Below are positions 9,439 through 18,018 of a DNA stretch of 64,000 nucleotides, one piece after another. The notes beneath the pieces were generated by a model. The model was not told the origin of the DNA. It ran no database searches and saw nothing but the letters and a program-made list of their open reading frames with translations. The translations under genes and the position numbers were made by a program. Every line of letters begins with the position of its first letter. Position 1 is the first letter of the stretch. The stretch comes from Desulfovibrionaceae bacterium (lineage in GTDB: Bacteria; Desulfobacterota; Desulfovibrionia; Desulfovibrionales; Desulfovibrionaceae). The DNA is taken from assembly GCA_910575755.1 (NCBI GenBank), contig CAJTFO010000002.1, positions 186,001 to 250,000 of the forward strand, given 5' to 3'.

Positions 9439-9783
9439 TCAATGCCCGGAATAGTCCAGCACGTTATTCAGGGGCGCCGAAGTGCTGCGGATATGCCCCT
9501 GCACAAAGACATGGCGGACAAGTCGCCAGTTTTCCAGGTCCAGAACATCCAGCTTGCCCTGATGCTCCGGTTGCAGATGGCGCTTCAGGGCCTCCAGCGT
9601 TTCCTCCACGGGAAAATATACCCCTTCAAAGGAAATGCGGCTCATATCCCCCTCGCGGCAGAGCACGGCTTCGTCCGCGTCGTCGGGCATGGCCCCGGCG
9701 CAGGCCGCTTCCAGAGCGGCATGCAATGCGTCTGACACAGGGTAGACATGTCCGTAGACCTTGAGCAGTGGCGCGCGGTTCAC
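9439..9783 (-). CDS. hypothetical protein, 114 aa, last gene of envelope operon
   Basis: The gene starts at GTG 9783, which overlaps the TGA of the preceding TPR gene (GTGA), an arrangement typical of translational coupling. The longer frame upstream lies inside that gene. The protein is acidic and soluble, with no clear motif (it begins VNRAPLLKVYGHVYPV). I do not recognise a family. Its tight coupling suggests it acts with the TPR protein and lipoprotein upstream. Confidence 0.6.
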   Translation of the reverse strand: MNRAPLLKVYGHVYPVSDALHAALEAACAGAMPDDADEAVLCREGDMSRISFEGVYFPVEETLEALKRHLQPEHQGKLDVLDLENWRLVRHVFVQGHIRSTSAPLNNVLDYSGH

Positions 9784-11039
9784 GGCGCGGACTCCCTGGA
9801 TGCGCCGGTTTCGCGCAAAGCGCCGTCTTTGGAGGCGTCGGGGGCCGCGCCGTCGGGCGCGGCAAGAAAGGAGGGCGGCAGGGTGGCGGGCGCGGGCCGC
9901 GCCGGGGCCGCCGCGGCGCCGGTGCGGCAGTAGTTCTGCGCGCGGGCCACGGCCAGACCTTCGCAGTCGCCCAGGCCGCAGGCATTGGCAAAGTCCGCGC
10001 ACATGCCCGCATAGTCGCGGCGCAGCATGCGCACCGCGCCGCGCGCCCGCAGCCGCCGGGCCAGCTCCGCCCCCTGGGGGGCCGGACCGGACCGGACGTT
10101 GAGCGCCGCGTTAAGATCGTCCTCGGCCAGGGCCAGTTGTTGCAGCCGCCAATGGGCCAGAGCGCGAATATAGCGGGCTCTGCTCAGTGCGGGGCACAGA
10201 CGCAGGGCCTCGGTACAGGATTCCAGGCTCTGCTGGGGCAGGTCGCGCTGCAACTGGGCTTCGGCCAGAAGCAGCCGAACCGTGGCGCTGTGCGGAGCCC
10301 GCGCGGCCGCCTGCTCCAGCGTACTCAGGGCGTCAGCCTCGGTCAGCCAGCCCCCTGCTGTGAGATCAAGGGCGGCCTGGGCCCGCCAGAGTCCATCCAG
10401 ACGCGCGCCCATACGCTCCCAGTCGTCGGCGCGCCAGACCTCCCCTTTCTGGCGGGGAGGGGCGTCCGTTCCTGTTTTCGTCGCGGTCGCGGGGGCGCTG
10501 GCGGCGTCCTTCTCAAGCCCGCCGGGCCAGTGGCGGTCCATGCGTGCCAGAACCTCCCGCGTCTCGCTGATAAGCGCGTGACGCAGGGCCAGTAATTGGG
10601 GATTGCGCAGAGCCCGGATCAGCTCTTCCTCGGCCCGGGGCCGCGGCGTCAGGCTGAGGGGCACATGCAGGGACGTTTTTTCGCTGTCTTCGCTATGCAC
10701 AGCAGTGGCGGGCGGCGCGGCGGCGCGGTAGAGCTGCGCGGCCAGGGCCGGACGCTGCGCCGCAGGCACGCCCATGCGGATATCCCGCCGCCCAGGCAAG
10801 GCGGCCGCGGCGCGGCGCAGGGCCTTAAGCCAGGCCGTGGATCGGGCATGCGCCCAGGCCGCCTTGCCCGACATGGGCGGGAGCACGCGCCGCATCTCCA
10901 CCTCGGTGACTGTCCTCAGCGCCAGCGTTGGCGCGGATGCGGCGGAAGGGGCGGTGACAGGCCCGCTCCATGCGCAGGGCGCAGTCCAGAGGCACAGAGC
11001 CAGAGCAAGGCCCGCCATGTCGAAACGCGGGGCCCTCAT
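9780..11039 (-). CDS. secreted TPR-repeat protein, unknown function
   Basis: A 419-residue protein with an N-terminal hydrophobic signal (MAGLALALCLWTAPCAWSG), so periplasmic or outer-membrane associated. About residues 230-340 contain TPR-like helices (LLLAEAQLQRDLPQQSLESCTEAL and the repeat after it). The C-terminus is rich in Ala/Pro. It lies six bases after the lipoprotein gene and is coupled to the small gene that follows. The ATG at 11018 is an alternative start. Confidence 0.7.
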   Translation of the reverse strand: MRAPRFDMAGLALALCLWTAPCAWSGPVTAPSAASAPTLALRTVTEVEMRRVLPPMSGKAAWAHARSTAWLKALRRAAAALPGRRDIRMGVPAAQRPALAAQLYRAAAPPATAVHSEDSEKTSLHVPLSLTPRPRAEEELIRALRNPQLLALRHALISETREVLARMDRHWPGGLEKDAASAPATATKTGTDAPPRQKGEVWRADDWERMGARLDGLWRAQAALDLTAGGWLTEADALSTLEQAAARAPHSATVRLLLAEAQLQRDLPQQSLESCTEALRLCPALSRARYIRALAHWRLQQLALAEDDLNAALNVRSGPAPQGAELARRLRARGAVRMLRRDYAGMCADFANACGLGDCEGLAVARAQNYCRTGAAAAPARPAPATLPPSFLAAPDGAAPDASKDGALRETGASRESAP

Positions 11040-11045
11040 GACAGC

Positions 11046-11645
11046 TTATTTCTGGGCCTGGACAGCCTGCACGATCTTTTGGGCCATAGGCTTCACGAGA
11101 TCCCGCAGGGTTTCCAGCATGAGGTTGTCCGCGGCGGCCCCCGAAGGCAGGCCGCTGCGGCTCTGGCTGGCGTTGAGCGATTCGCGCAGCAGGCGGCCCT
11201 GGCGGTTGGCCAGCACATAACTGACCCGCAGGGTGCTGGATATGTCTGTGGCAGAGGCTTCACGCAGCCAGACTTCGTCCACCTGGCCTGTCACCAGATA
11301 GTCGGGGTTGCCGCTGCGCGCCTGGTTCACATTAAGGGCAAAAGTGACCTGCATGCCGTTGCGGGCCAGCTCGTCGGCCAGCGCCCGGCTTATCCACTGG
11401 GGCACGTCATCGCCGGTCACAAAGGCGCTCTTGTCCCGGCGCACGCCCAGGGCGGACTGGTCCTGCCGCTGATCTGCAAAAGTCACCACACTGACGCGCG
11501 GCGCGTTGGGCGCCGGCAGCACGGAAGCATCCAGCGGCGGCGGCAGCAGGCGCACATTATTGCTGGGTCCGCAGGCGGCAAGCAGCAGCGCTGCCAGCAG
11601 GCCGGACAGCAGAGCGAAGGTGACGTGACGGCGTGAATGTTTCAT
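11046..11645 (-). CDS. outer-membrane-type lipoprotein (YajG-like), unknown function
   Basis: A 199-residue protein with a lipoprotein signal peptide; the lipobox LLAAC puts the acylated cysteine near residue 25. The mature part (VSVVTFADQRQ, then alternating hydrophobic strands) resembles YajG-type lipoproteins, but only loosely. It is the first gene of a three-gene minus-strand operon with the TPR protein and a small protein. A promoter candidate sits just upstream. Confidence 0.72.
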   Translation of the reverse strand: MKHSRRHVTFALLSGLLAALLLAACGPSNNVRLLPPPLDASVLPAPNAPRVSVVTFADQRQDQSALGVRRDKSAFVTGDDVPQWISRALADELARNGMQVTFALNVNQARSGNPDYLVTGQVDEVWLREASATDISSTLRVSYVLANRQGRLLRESLNASQSRSGLPSGAAADNLMLETLRDLVKPMAQKIVQAVQAQK

Positions 11646-11696
11646 GACGGCCTCGCGAGGTTCGGAAAAGTTTCAAGATTTTTATGATATTTTTTA

Positions 11697-11725
11697 AATA
11701 TATCCGGAAAACGGGCGTCTTGCAA
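11697..11725 (-). promoter_or_regulatory. sigma-70-like promoter for the lipoprotein operon
   Basis: Read on the minus strand, TTGCAA and TATATT are separated by exactly 17 bases in an AT-rich gap. The -10 box matches five of six consensus positions. It ends about 50 bases before the lipoprotein start. Confidence 0.5.
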
Positions 11726-11828
11726 GGCAATGCTCCCCATGCTACAGATTTTGTCGAATTATCTCACGCGGCGCTTTTGCCGGGCTTTCTGATTTGACGC
11801 GTCCCAGGGACGCGGCGCGGGAGCGGTT

Positions 11829-13103
11829 ATGATTGATCTCAAGCTGGTGCAGAAACAGCCGGAAGTGCTGGCCAGAGCCCTGGCCGACCGGCATTCGGAA
11901 CTGGATGTCAATGAATTCCTGAGCCTGGACGCCCGCCGCCGCGCGCTGCTTGCGGAAGTGGAAGGTCTCAAGAGCCGGCGCAACGCCGCCTCCGGCCAGG
12001 TGGCGGCCCTGAAGCGCGAAGGCAAGGACGCCGCCCCCCTGCTGGCCGAGCTGGGCGACCTTTCGGACCGCATCAGGGAACTGGACGGCCAGACCGCTCA
12101 GGCCAGGGCCGATGTGGAAGCCTGGCTCATGCGCGTGCCCAACATTCCGGACGCTTCCGTGCCCGTGGGGCGGGACGAAACTGAAAATGTGGAAGTGGCC
12201 CGCTGGGGAACCCCGCGCGCTTTCGATTTTCCGGCGCGGGAACACGGCGAGCTGGGCATGGCTTTGGGTGGTCTGGATTTCGAGCGCGCCGCGCGCCTGA
12301 CTGGCAGCCGTTTTGTGGTTTCCCTGGGCTGGGCCGCGCGCCTGGAGCGGGCTCTGGTCAATTTTTTCCTCGACCGGCACACCAGGCATGAGGACTACAT
12401 TGAGGTCAGCCCGCCCTATATGGTCAACAGGGCCGCCATGACCGGCACGGGCCAGTTGCCCAAGTTTGAGGAAGATCTCTTCAAGCTGCGCGACTGGGAA
12501 TATTATCTGATTCCCACCGCCGAGGTGCCGCTGACCAATCTGCACGCGGGCGAGGTGCTGGACGAGGCCGACCTGCCGCGCGCCTACTGCGCGGCCACGC
12601 CCTGCTTCCGCTCCGAAGCGGGCAGCGCGGGCAAGGACACGCGGGGCATCATCCGCATGCACCAGTTCACCAAGGTCGAGATGGTTCGCTTTGCGCATCC
12701 GGACGACAGTTTCAACCAGCTGGAGATCATGTGCGGTCATGCCCGGCACTTGCTGGAACTGCTGGAGCTGCCCTACCGGGTCATCACGCTCTGCACCGGC
12801 GATATGGGCTTTGGCTCGGCCAAGACCTATGATGTGGAAGTCTGGCTGCCCGCGCAAAATACCTACCGCGAAATTTCCTCCTGCTCCAACTGCGTCGACT
12901 TTCAGGCCCGGCGCGCGGACATCCGCTTCAGGCCCAGAGGGGGCAAGACGGCCTTTGTCCACACCCTGAATGGTTCGGGGCTGCCCACGGGCCGCACCAT
13001 TGCCGCCATTCTGGAAAACGGCCAGCAGAAGGACGGCAGCGTGGTTCTGCCGAAAGCGCTGGCGCCCTATATGAACGGGACGGAGGTTATTGAACCGCGT
13101 TAA
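11829..13103 (+). CDS. serS: serine-tRNA ligase
   Basis: A 424-residue class II synthetase of the usual bacterial length. The N-terminal helical hairpin (residues 25-105) grips the long arm of tRNA-Ser. Motif 2 is at [18 protein letters not shown] (about 258-275) and motif 3 at [16 protein letters not shown] (about 382-397). A short palindrome (GCGTCCC A GGGACGC, 11799-11813) lies just before the start and may affect translation. No T-box structure is apparent. Confidence 0.97.
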   Translation: MIDLKLVQKQPEVLARALADRHSELDVNEFLSLDARRRALLAEVEGLKSRRNAASGQVAALKREGKDAAPLLAELGDLSDRIRELDGQTAQARADVEAWLMRVPNIPDASVPVGRDETENVEVARWGTPRAFDFPAREHGELGMALGGLDFERAARLTGSRFVVSLGWAARLERALVNFFLDRHTRHEDYIEVSPPYMVNRAAMTGTGQLPKFEEDLFKLRDWEYYLIPTAEVPLTNLHAGEVLDEADLPRAYCAATPCFRSEAGSAGKDTRGIIRMHQFTKVEMVRFAHPDDSFNQLEIMCGHARHLLELLELPYRVITLCTGDMGFGSAKTYDVEVWLPAQNTYREISSCSNCVDFQARRADIRFRPRGGKTAFVHTLNGSGLPTGRTIAAILENGQQKDGSVVLPKALAPYMNGTEVIEPR

Positions 13104-13245
13104 GGAACCGCTGATCTATTTTGCGAATAAATCAGCTCCATGAAAATCAAGCCCTGGCCTTCTTTTTGCATTGTAGGGAAACAGGACTTGTGTTCACAAA
13201 GGCATACGGCTGTCAACAGGGCCACCATGGTAAAGCGAGGTTTGC

Positions 13246-13842
13246 ATGATGCCTGTTTTCTGGCTGCTGGGGCTTTCCGGCAGTGGCAAAACCACTTTGG
13301 GATCTCTTCTGCGTCTGTATCTGGAGGCGCAGGGGCATAACGTGGAATTTGTCGATGGCGATCGTTTCCGCCGGCAGTTCGGCTTCAGCGGCTTCCGGCC
13401 CCAAGACCGTCTGCGCAATATCGACGCCATGCGCGAGCATGTGCTGCAAGCCCATGCGCAAGGCAAGGTCTGCATCGTGGCGGCCATTACCCCCTATGAG
13501 TGCATGCGTCAGAAAAACCGCGACCAGCTTCCCCTGTACCGCGAGGTATGGGTGCGCTGCTCCCTGCCTGCGCTGGTGGAGCGCGATACCAAAGGCCTTT
13601 ACGCCAGTGCCGCGCGCGGCGAGATGGAGTTGCTGACCGGCGTTTCCGATTCTTTCGACGAGCCAGCGCGGGCGGATATTATCATTGATACGGATCGCCT
13701 GAGCCTGTCGGAAAGTTATGCGGCCCTGTGTGATCTGGCCGGGAAGAGCCTGTCGGAAAGCCGAAACTGGCGGCAGGTTCGCCAGGAATTGCCCCTGAAG
13801 GACATGCCGGGCCGACCGGAGCTGAACGACTGTCTTTTGTAG
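13246..13842 (+). CDS. cysC: adenylylsulfate (APS) kinase
   Basis: A 198-residue protein with a P-loop GLSGSGKTT (residues 9-17), VDGDRFRR near residue 36, and the ERDTKGLY plus TGVSDSFDEP region of APS kinases. It phosphorylates APS to PAPS, the sulfate donor for sulfotransferases. In a dissimilatory sulfate reducer PAPS is not on the energy pathway. Its position just before a polysaccharide initiating transferase suggests a role in glycan sulfation (inference). The usual SPYRADR-like segment is changed to TPYECMRQ, so the match is good but not textbook. Confidence 0.85.
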   Translation: MMPVFWLLGLSGSGKTTLGSLLRLYLEAQGHNVEFVDGDRFRRQFGFSGFRPQDRLRNIDAMREHVLQAHAQGKVCIVAAITPYECMRQKNRDQLPLYREVWVRCSLPALVERDTKGLYASAARGEMELLTGVSDSFDEPARADIIIDTDRLSLSESYAALCDLAGKSLSESRNWRQVRQELPLKDMPGRPELNDCLL

Positions 13843-13895
13843 GCCGCTTCACGTCTTTCATTCCTCGCAGACGTTTGTCAAAAGGCGAAAAAGCA

Positions 13896-13925
13896 AGGCG
13901 GCCGGCTTTGTAAAGCTGACCGCCT
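13896..13925. terminator. stem-loop between cysC and tRNA remnant
   Basis: AGGCGG pairs with CCGCCT, with an inner GGCTTT/AAAGCT stem. On the minus strand it is followed by TGCTTTTTCGCCTTTT, so it resembles a terminator for the minus-strand tRNA-like gene. On the plus strand it may serve cysC. Confidence 0.5.
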
Positions 13926-13931
13926 GAAATT

Positions 13932-14005
13932 TGGCGCGCCCGGCAGGAATCGAAACTGCGGCCTGCAGCTCAGGAGGCTACTCTCATGCCAGGGAGGGCA
14001 GTCGC
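13932..14005 (-). pseudogene. degenerate tRNA-Arg (CCT anticodon), probable tRNA remnant
   Basis: A 74-base stretch on the minus strand folds as a poor cloverleaf. The 3' half is well preserved: an anticodon stem GTAGC/GCTGC around loop CTCCTGA (anticodon CCT), a T-arm, and acceptor CGGGCGC followed by G and CCA. The 5' acceptor half GCGACTG pairs with one mismatch and one wobble, and the D-arm is only three pairs. The universal G53-C61 pair of the T stem is lost (GCAGT/CCTGC). This is either a decayed gene or the 3' tRNA piece left by an integrated element. Confidence 0.55.
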
Positions 14006-14182
14006 ATGGAGGTCAAGCCGTCGGTTCGACTGCCTTGGGTGGACAGACGCTTGCGCTTCTCAGTGGGCAGGGCTATGGTAAAAGAAAAAAATCAGGAGCC
14101 GGGTTGACGCGTCCTTTATTGCCTGAAGAACAGTGGGCCTTCCTTGTGGTTTGCAACAGCCTCTGTGCGTAGTAGCTCTGCC

Positions 14183-15583
14183 ATGTTTCAGTATTCTTCC
14201 GCCATCCGCCTGTTGCGCCGGCTTGGTCTGTCGCCGCAGAAAGCCGTGCTTGTGCTGTGCGATCTTCTGGCCCTGCTGGGGACAGTCATTGCGGTTTTTC
14301 TGTTGCGCGCGGCTTTTGGCGATCTTGACCCCGTTCTTTACCGCTGGGGCATGCCTCTTTTATTGCTGGGGCCGGTACTCGGCGCGAGTCTGGGCCTGTA
14401 CCAGAGCATCAGCCTGCCGCCCCAACGCGAAGTGAAGGCCCTTTTTTTCATGACCAGTCTGATGTATGGCCTGATTCTGGCGGTGCTTTTTCTGGCGAAA
14501 AGCGGGGATATGTATTCGCGTCTGGTCATTCTGGGCAGCTGGGCCGCCACGGTGTTCACCCTGCCCGCGCTGCGCGGCGTCTGTCGCCGTCATTTTTCCC
14601 GCAAACGCTGGTGGTGCATGCCCCTGATCATTCTGGACCGCAGCGACAGGGGGCGCGACCTCTGGCATTATCTCCGCCGTCATCCAGAGCGCGGCCTGAC
14701 GCCGGTGGAAATTTTTGATCTGCCTGAGGATGAAGCGCGCGTGCGCACTCTGCTGGCCACCGCGGCAGGCCGCTGGCCCCACGCCCTGGCCCTGATTCTG
14801 CAAGGGGTGGGACAGGGGCAGCGTCTGGATTATGTTACGGAAGTCAGCCGCTATTTCCGCACGGTGCTGCTGGTTCCCTGCTTCAACGAAGATTTCAAGG
14901 CGCACTGGCTGACGCCGTGTGATCTTGGCGCTGTAATGGGCCTGCTGCTGCGCCAGAATCTGCACGACAAGCGCCGTTTGTGGATGAAGCGCTGCATTGA
15001 TCTCCTTCTCTGTCTGTTGATTCTGCCGTTGCTGTTGCCGCTGGGGCTTGTTCTGGGGCTGCTGATCCGTCTGGACAGTCCGGGTTCGGTTCTGTACCGG
15101 CAGCGGCGTATCGGCCAGGGCGGTCGGCCGCTGTCCATTTATAAGTTCAGGACAATGGCGGCTGACGCCGATGCCGTGCTTGACGACTGGCTGGCGCGTG
15201 ATGCGGCCCTGCGCGAAGAGTGGGAACGTGACCACAAGCTCAGGCATGATCCGCGGGTCACGCGTATGGGGGCCTTTTTGCGCAAGACCAGCCTGGACGA
15301 GCTGCCCCAGCTCATCAATGTGGTCATGGGCGGCATGAGCCTGGTGGGGCCGCGCCCCATTGTGGCCGGAGAAATGGAGAAATACGGCGAAGTCTACGAC
15401 GAATACTGCCGCGTCAAGCCCGGCATCACCGGGCTGTGGCAGATTTCAGGGCGCAATGACACCAGTTATGAGGAGCGGGTGGCCTACGACCACTATTACA
15501 TCAATAACTGGTCGGTCTGGATGGATTTGTGGATTCTGGGCAGAACCGTGCCGGTGGTGCTTTCCGGTTACGGGGCCTACTGA
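14183..15583 (+). CDS. undecaprenyl-phosphate sugar-phosphate transferase (WbaP/bacterial sugar transferase family)
   Basis: About 466 residues from the ATG at 14183; an in-frame TTG at 14144 is possible but neither has a strong ribosome site. The N-terminal third has several membrane helices. A cytosolic nucleotide-binding-like segment follows, then one helix (LLLCLLILPLLLPLGL) and the catalytic domain. That domain has KFRTM, KTSLDELPQLINV, MSLVGPRP and KPGITGLWQISGR. These enzymes put the first sugar-1-phosphate on undecaprenyl phosphate to start O-antigen or capsule units. The 3' end overlaps the convergent GT4 gene by seven bases. Confidence 0.9.
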   Translation: MFQYSSAIRLLRRLGLSPQKAVLVLCDLLALLGTVIAVFLLRAAFGDLDPVLYRWGMPLLLLGPVLGASLGLYQSISLPPQREVKALFFMTSLMYGLILAVLFLAKSGDMYSRLVILGSWAATVFTLPALRGVCRRHFSRKRWWCMPLIILDRSDRGRDLWHYLRRHPERGLTPVEIFDLPEDEARVRTLLATAAGRWPHALALILQGVGQGQRLDYVTEVSRYFRTVLLVPCFNEDFKAHWLTPCDLGAVMGLLLRQNLHDKRRLWMKRCIDLLLCLLILPLLLPLGLVLGLLIRLDSPGSVLYRQRRIGQGGRPLSIYKFRTMAADADAVLDDWLARDAALREEWERDHKLRHDPRVTRMGAFLRKTSLDELPQLINVVMGGMSLVGPRPIVAGEMEKYGEVYDEYCRVKPGITGLWQISGRNDTSYEERVAYDHYYINNWSVWMDLWILGRTVPVVLSGYGAY

Positions 15584-16692
15584 ATTTCCGGCATACGGCT
15601 TTGCGCCGTCCGCGCCGTTGCCACCTGGCGCGCGAATTCCTGTCTGAAGCGCTCTTCACTGAAGTTTTCGGCATGGCGGCGCAGCACCAGCGGATCAAAC
15701 TCCCGCTCCCGTTTCTCAAACTCCAGAATTGCGGCTTCCATCGCCTCCACACGCTGGTGCGCGAAAAACAGGCCGGTAATGCCGTCTTGCACGGTTTCCA
15801 CGGCCCCGCCCCGACCATAGGCCAGTACGGGAACACCCGAAGCCGCCGCTTCCAGCGGAACTATCCCGAAATCCTCTTCGCCGGGGAAAAGCAGAGCGCG
15901 ACTGCGCGTCAGCAGGTTCGCCACTGTCACGTCGTCCTGCCGGCCTGCAAAACGGACGCAGGGCGCGGCCTGAGCCTTCAGGGCTTTCAAGGCTTCGCCC
16001 TCGCCAACGACCACCAGCGGCCGGTTCAGGCGGGAACAGGCCCTGACCGCCAGATCCACGCGCTTGTAATGCGTCAGCCGGCCAAGGCAGAGGTAAAAAT
16101 CGCCGCCTGTCCGCTGGCGCGCCGTGAAGGCTGCGATGTTCACCGGCGGGTAGACCACGGCGGCCTGGCGTCGCCAGTGCTTGCGGATACGCCGGGCCAC
16201 AAAGTCCGAATTGGCCACAAAATGATCCACGCGGAAGGAGCTGGCCAGATCCCAGCGCCGCAGACCCGGCAGCAGCAGGCGCATGCCCAGGCGGGTCAGC
16301 GGCCCGGCAGAAGCCATATAGTCGGGCCAACTGTCCCAGAGATAGCGCATGGGCGTATGGCAGTAGCAGAGATGCAGACTGTCCGCACGGGTAATCACGC
16401 CCTTGGCCGGGCCGGACTCGCTGGAAATGACCAGATCATAGCCCGTGAGGTCTAGCTGTTCCAGCGCCAGCGGCATAAGCGGCAGGTAGCGCTGGTAGTA
16501 TTTTCTGCTGCCCGGCAGGCGGTGAATAAACGTGGTTTCAATATGGTGCGCGGCAATGACAGGGGAGATGGCCGCCTTGTCCAGAACATGCGTGAAAATG
16601 TCAGCCTGAGGATACATGCGGCAGAGGGCCTCCAGCACGCGTTCTCCGCCGGCCATGCCGACAAGCCAGTAATGGACAAGGGCCACGCGCAT
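15577..16692 (-). CDS. GT4 family glycosyltransferase
   Basis: A 371-residue GT-B enzyme. The N-terminus has the VHYWLVGMAGGERVLEAL acceptor-side loop. The C-terminal half has the donor-site segment FPGEEDFGIVPLEAAASGVPV (about residues 263-283) with the EX7E-type spacing. It begins one base after the fabZ stop, so the two are translated together. It probably adds a sugar to lipopolysaccharide or capsule; substrate unknown. Confidence 0.9.
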   Translation of the reverse strand: MRVALVHYWLVGMAGGERVLEALCRMYPQADIFTHVLDKAAISPVIAAHHIETTFIHRLPGSRKYYQRYLPLMPLALEQLDLTGYDLVISSESGPAKGVITRADSLHLCYCHTPMRYLWDSWPDYMASAGPLTRLGMRLLLPGLRRWDLASSFRVDHFVANSDFVARRIRKHWRRQAAVVYPPVNIAAFTARQRTGGDFYLCLGRLTHYKRVDLAVRACSRLNRPLVVVGEGEALKALKAQAAPCVRFAGRQDDVTVANLLTRSRALLFPGEEDFGIVPLEAAASGVPVLAYGRGGAVETVQDGITGLFFAHQRVEAMEAAILEFEKREREFDPLVLRRHAENFSEERFRQEFARQVATARTAQSRMPEIQ

Positions 16693-16693
16693 G

Positions 16694-17161
16694 TCAGGCT
16701 CCTGGCTTGTCGCCGATGGCCGCGGTGATCCGGGCCTCGGCGGCCAGCGTGCCGTCCACGAAGGCGCGGGCTTCCATCTTGCACAGCTTGAGCTTCATGC
16801 GCATGTTGGAGCATTCCAGATCCAGCCGGTCGCCCGGAACCACCTGGCGGCGGAATTTTACGCCGTCCAGGCCGGTGAACAGAAAGAGCTTGTCCGTGAG
16901 GTCGCCCATGCCCGCGGCGGCCAGCAGACCGCCGGTCTGGGCCAGGGCCTCCAGAATCAGTACGCCGGGCATGATGGGCACGCCGGGAAAGTGCCCTTGA
17001 AAAAAGGGTTCGTTCATGCTGACGTTTTTATATGCCCGGATATGTGATCCTGGCACGCACTCCACCACCCTGTCCACCAGCAGAAAAGGATAGCGGTGGG
17101 GCAGAATGTTCAAAATGCGCTGGATGTCCATGCCCTGGCTCGGTGGCGCGCTATTCTGCAT
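16694..17161 (-). CDS. fabZ: 3-hydroxyacyl-ACP dehydratase FabZ
   Basis: A 155-residue hot-dog-fold enzyme that removes water from 3-hydroxyacyl-ACP in fatty acid synthesis. ILPHRYPFLLVDRV holds the catalytic histidine (about residue 22). GHFPGVPIMPGVLILEAL holds the catalytic glutamate (about residue 71). It lies between ompH and a GT4 gene in an envelope block. The bidirectional terminator upstream implies its own promoter or read-through. Confidence 0.96.
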   Translation of the reverse strand: MQNSAPPSQGMDIQRILNILPHRYPFLLVDRVVECVPGSHIRAYKNVSMNEPFFQGHFPGVPIMPGVLILEALAQTGGLLAAAGMGDLTDKLFLFTGLDGVKFRRQVVPGDRLDLECSNMRMKLKLCKMEARAFVDGTLAAEARITAAIGDKPGA

Positions 17162-17200
17162 ATGTTTCCCCCTGGCGCGTCCGCGCCTGTGAAAGGAGAG

Positions 17201-17240
17201 AAAAAAACCCCTCGCCCCGTCCAGGGTCGAGAGGCTTTTT
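17201..17240. terminator. bidirectional rho-independent terminator between ompH and fabZ
   Basis: A seven-base stem (17208-17214 with 17228-17234) has seven T residues after it on the minus strand and CTTTTTG on the plus strand. It would terminate or attenuate the ompH transcript before fabZ. Confidence 0.75.
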
Positions 17241-17263
17241 GTTTGCGATGAAAAGAACCGGTT

Positions 17264-17821
17264 TTATTTCTTGGCGTCCTTTTTGGCGTCCTTCTTGGCG
17301 CCGCCGGCCTTGTACAGCTTGTTCACTTCAGCCAGAACATCCTGGGTCAGATCCATGGACTGATCGGCATACAGCACACCGCCGGCCGTAACGTCCACCA
17401 CAAAGTTGAAGCCCTTGGCGCGGGCCACCTCATAGGTGGCGCTGAACACCAGCGTAACCATGTCCTGACGCAGCTTGACTTCGTCCTGCTCCACCTTGCG
17501 CAGAAAATTGCGGGTTTTCTGATCCAGCTCCTGCTTGGCGCGGATGAAGGCCAGCTTTTTTTCTTCGCTGGCTTTGGGGTTCTTCAGATCCTCGGCTTTT
17601 TTCTTCAGCGCCTCCCCCTGCTTTTCCAGACTCTGGCGCTCCTTGCCGTATTTGGATTCCATCTGCTTCTTGGCGGCCTGGGCGGGTTCGCTCTGGGTCG
17701 CCACGGTCTGCATGTCCACCACGCCGATTTTGACGGCAGGCGCGGCGTTTTCATCGGCGGCAAACGCTGCGCCGGCCATGAGAAGGCATGCCGCAAGGGT
17801 CATCAACACAACTGTACGCAT
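17264..17821 (-). CDS. OmpH/Skp-family periplasmic chaperone
   Basis: A 185-residue protein with a signal peptide (cleavage about residue 23, AFA-A). I chose the ATG ending at 17821 because AAGGAG lies seven bases upstream; the ATG six bases earlier is too close. After KIGVVDMQ come long charged helices (about residues 55-120), typical of the Skp tentacles, and a beta segment (GFNFVVDVTAGGVLYAD). The C-terminus ends in repeated KKDA units. Skp proteins carry unfolded outer-membrane proteins to BamA, encoded just upstream. Confidence 0.88.
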   Translation of the reverse strand: MRTVVLMTLAACLLMAGAAFAADENAAPAVKIGVVDMQTVATQSEPAQAAKKQMESKYGKERQSLEKQGEALKKKAEDLKNPKASEEKKLAFIRAKQELDQKTRNFLRKVEQDEVKLRQDMVTLVFSATYEVARAKGFNFVVDVTAGGVLYADQSMDLTQDVLAEVNKLYKAGGAKKDAKKDAKK

Positions 17822-18018
17822 GAACATTCTCCTTCCCCAACTTGCTGGAATTTTATGTCGCCTTTGCGGAACAGGCGCTCCACGCGCCGTAAAAAGCTCG
17901 TCTGCAAAAAAAGCTCCGGACAGGAACGCCGCTGGCATGAAAGCAGCGCAAAAAAGCCCGGTCTGCTTGTTGCGCGCGGTGGCTCAAAAGGTGTGGCGCA
18001 ACAGTGAAATACCCGACT

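Noticed and set aside
14005-14050. A second tRNA-like piece on the plus strand (GGTTCGACTGCC) beside the tRNA-Arg remnant
   Set aside because: The T-stem does not pair and no acceptor or CCA follows, so it is a chance T-loop word.
13932-14060. Possible selenocysteine tRNA (selC)
   Set aside because: There is no TCA anticodon, no 8-bp acceptor and no long extra arm; the 74-base Arg-like fold is better.
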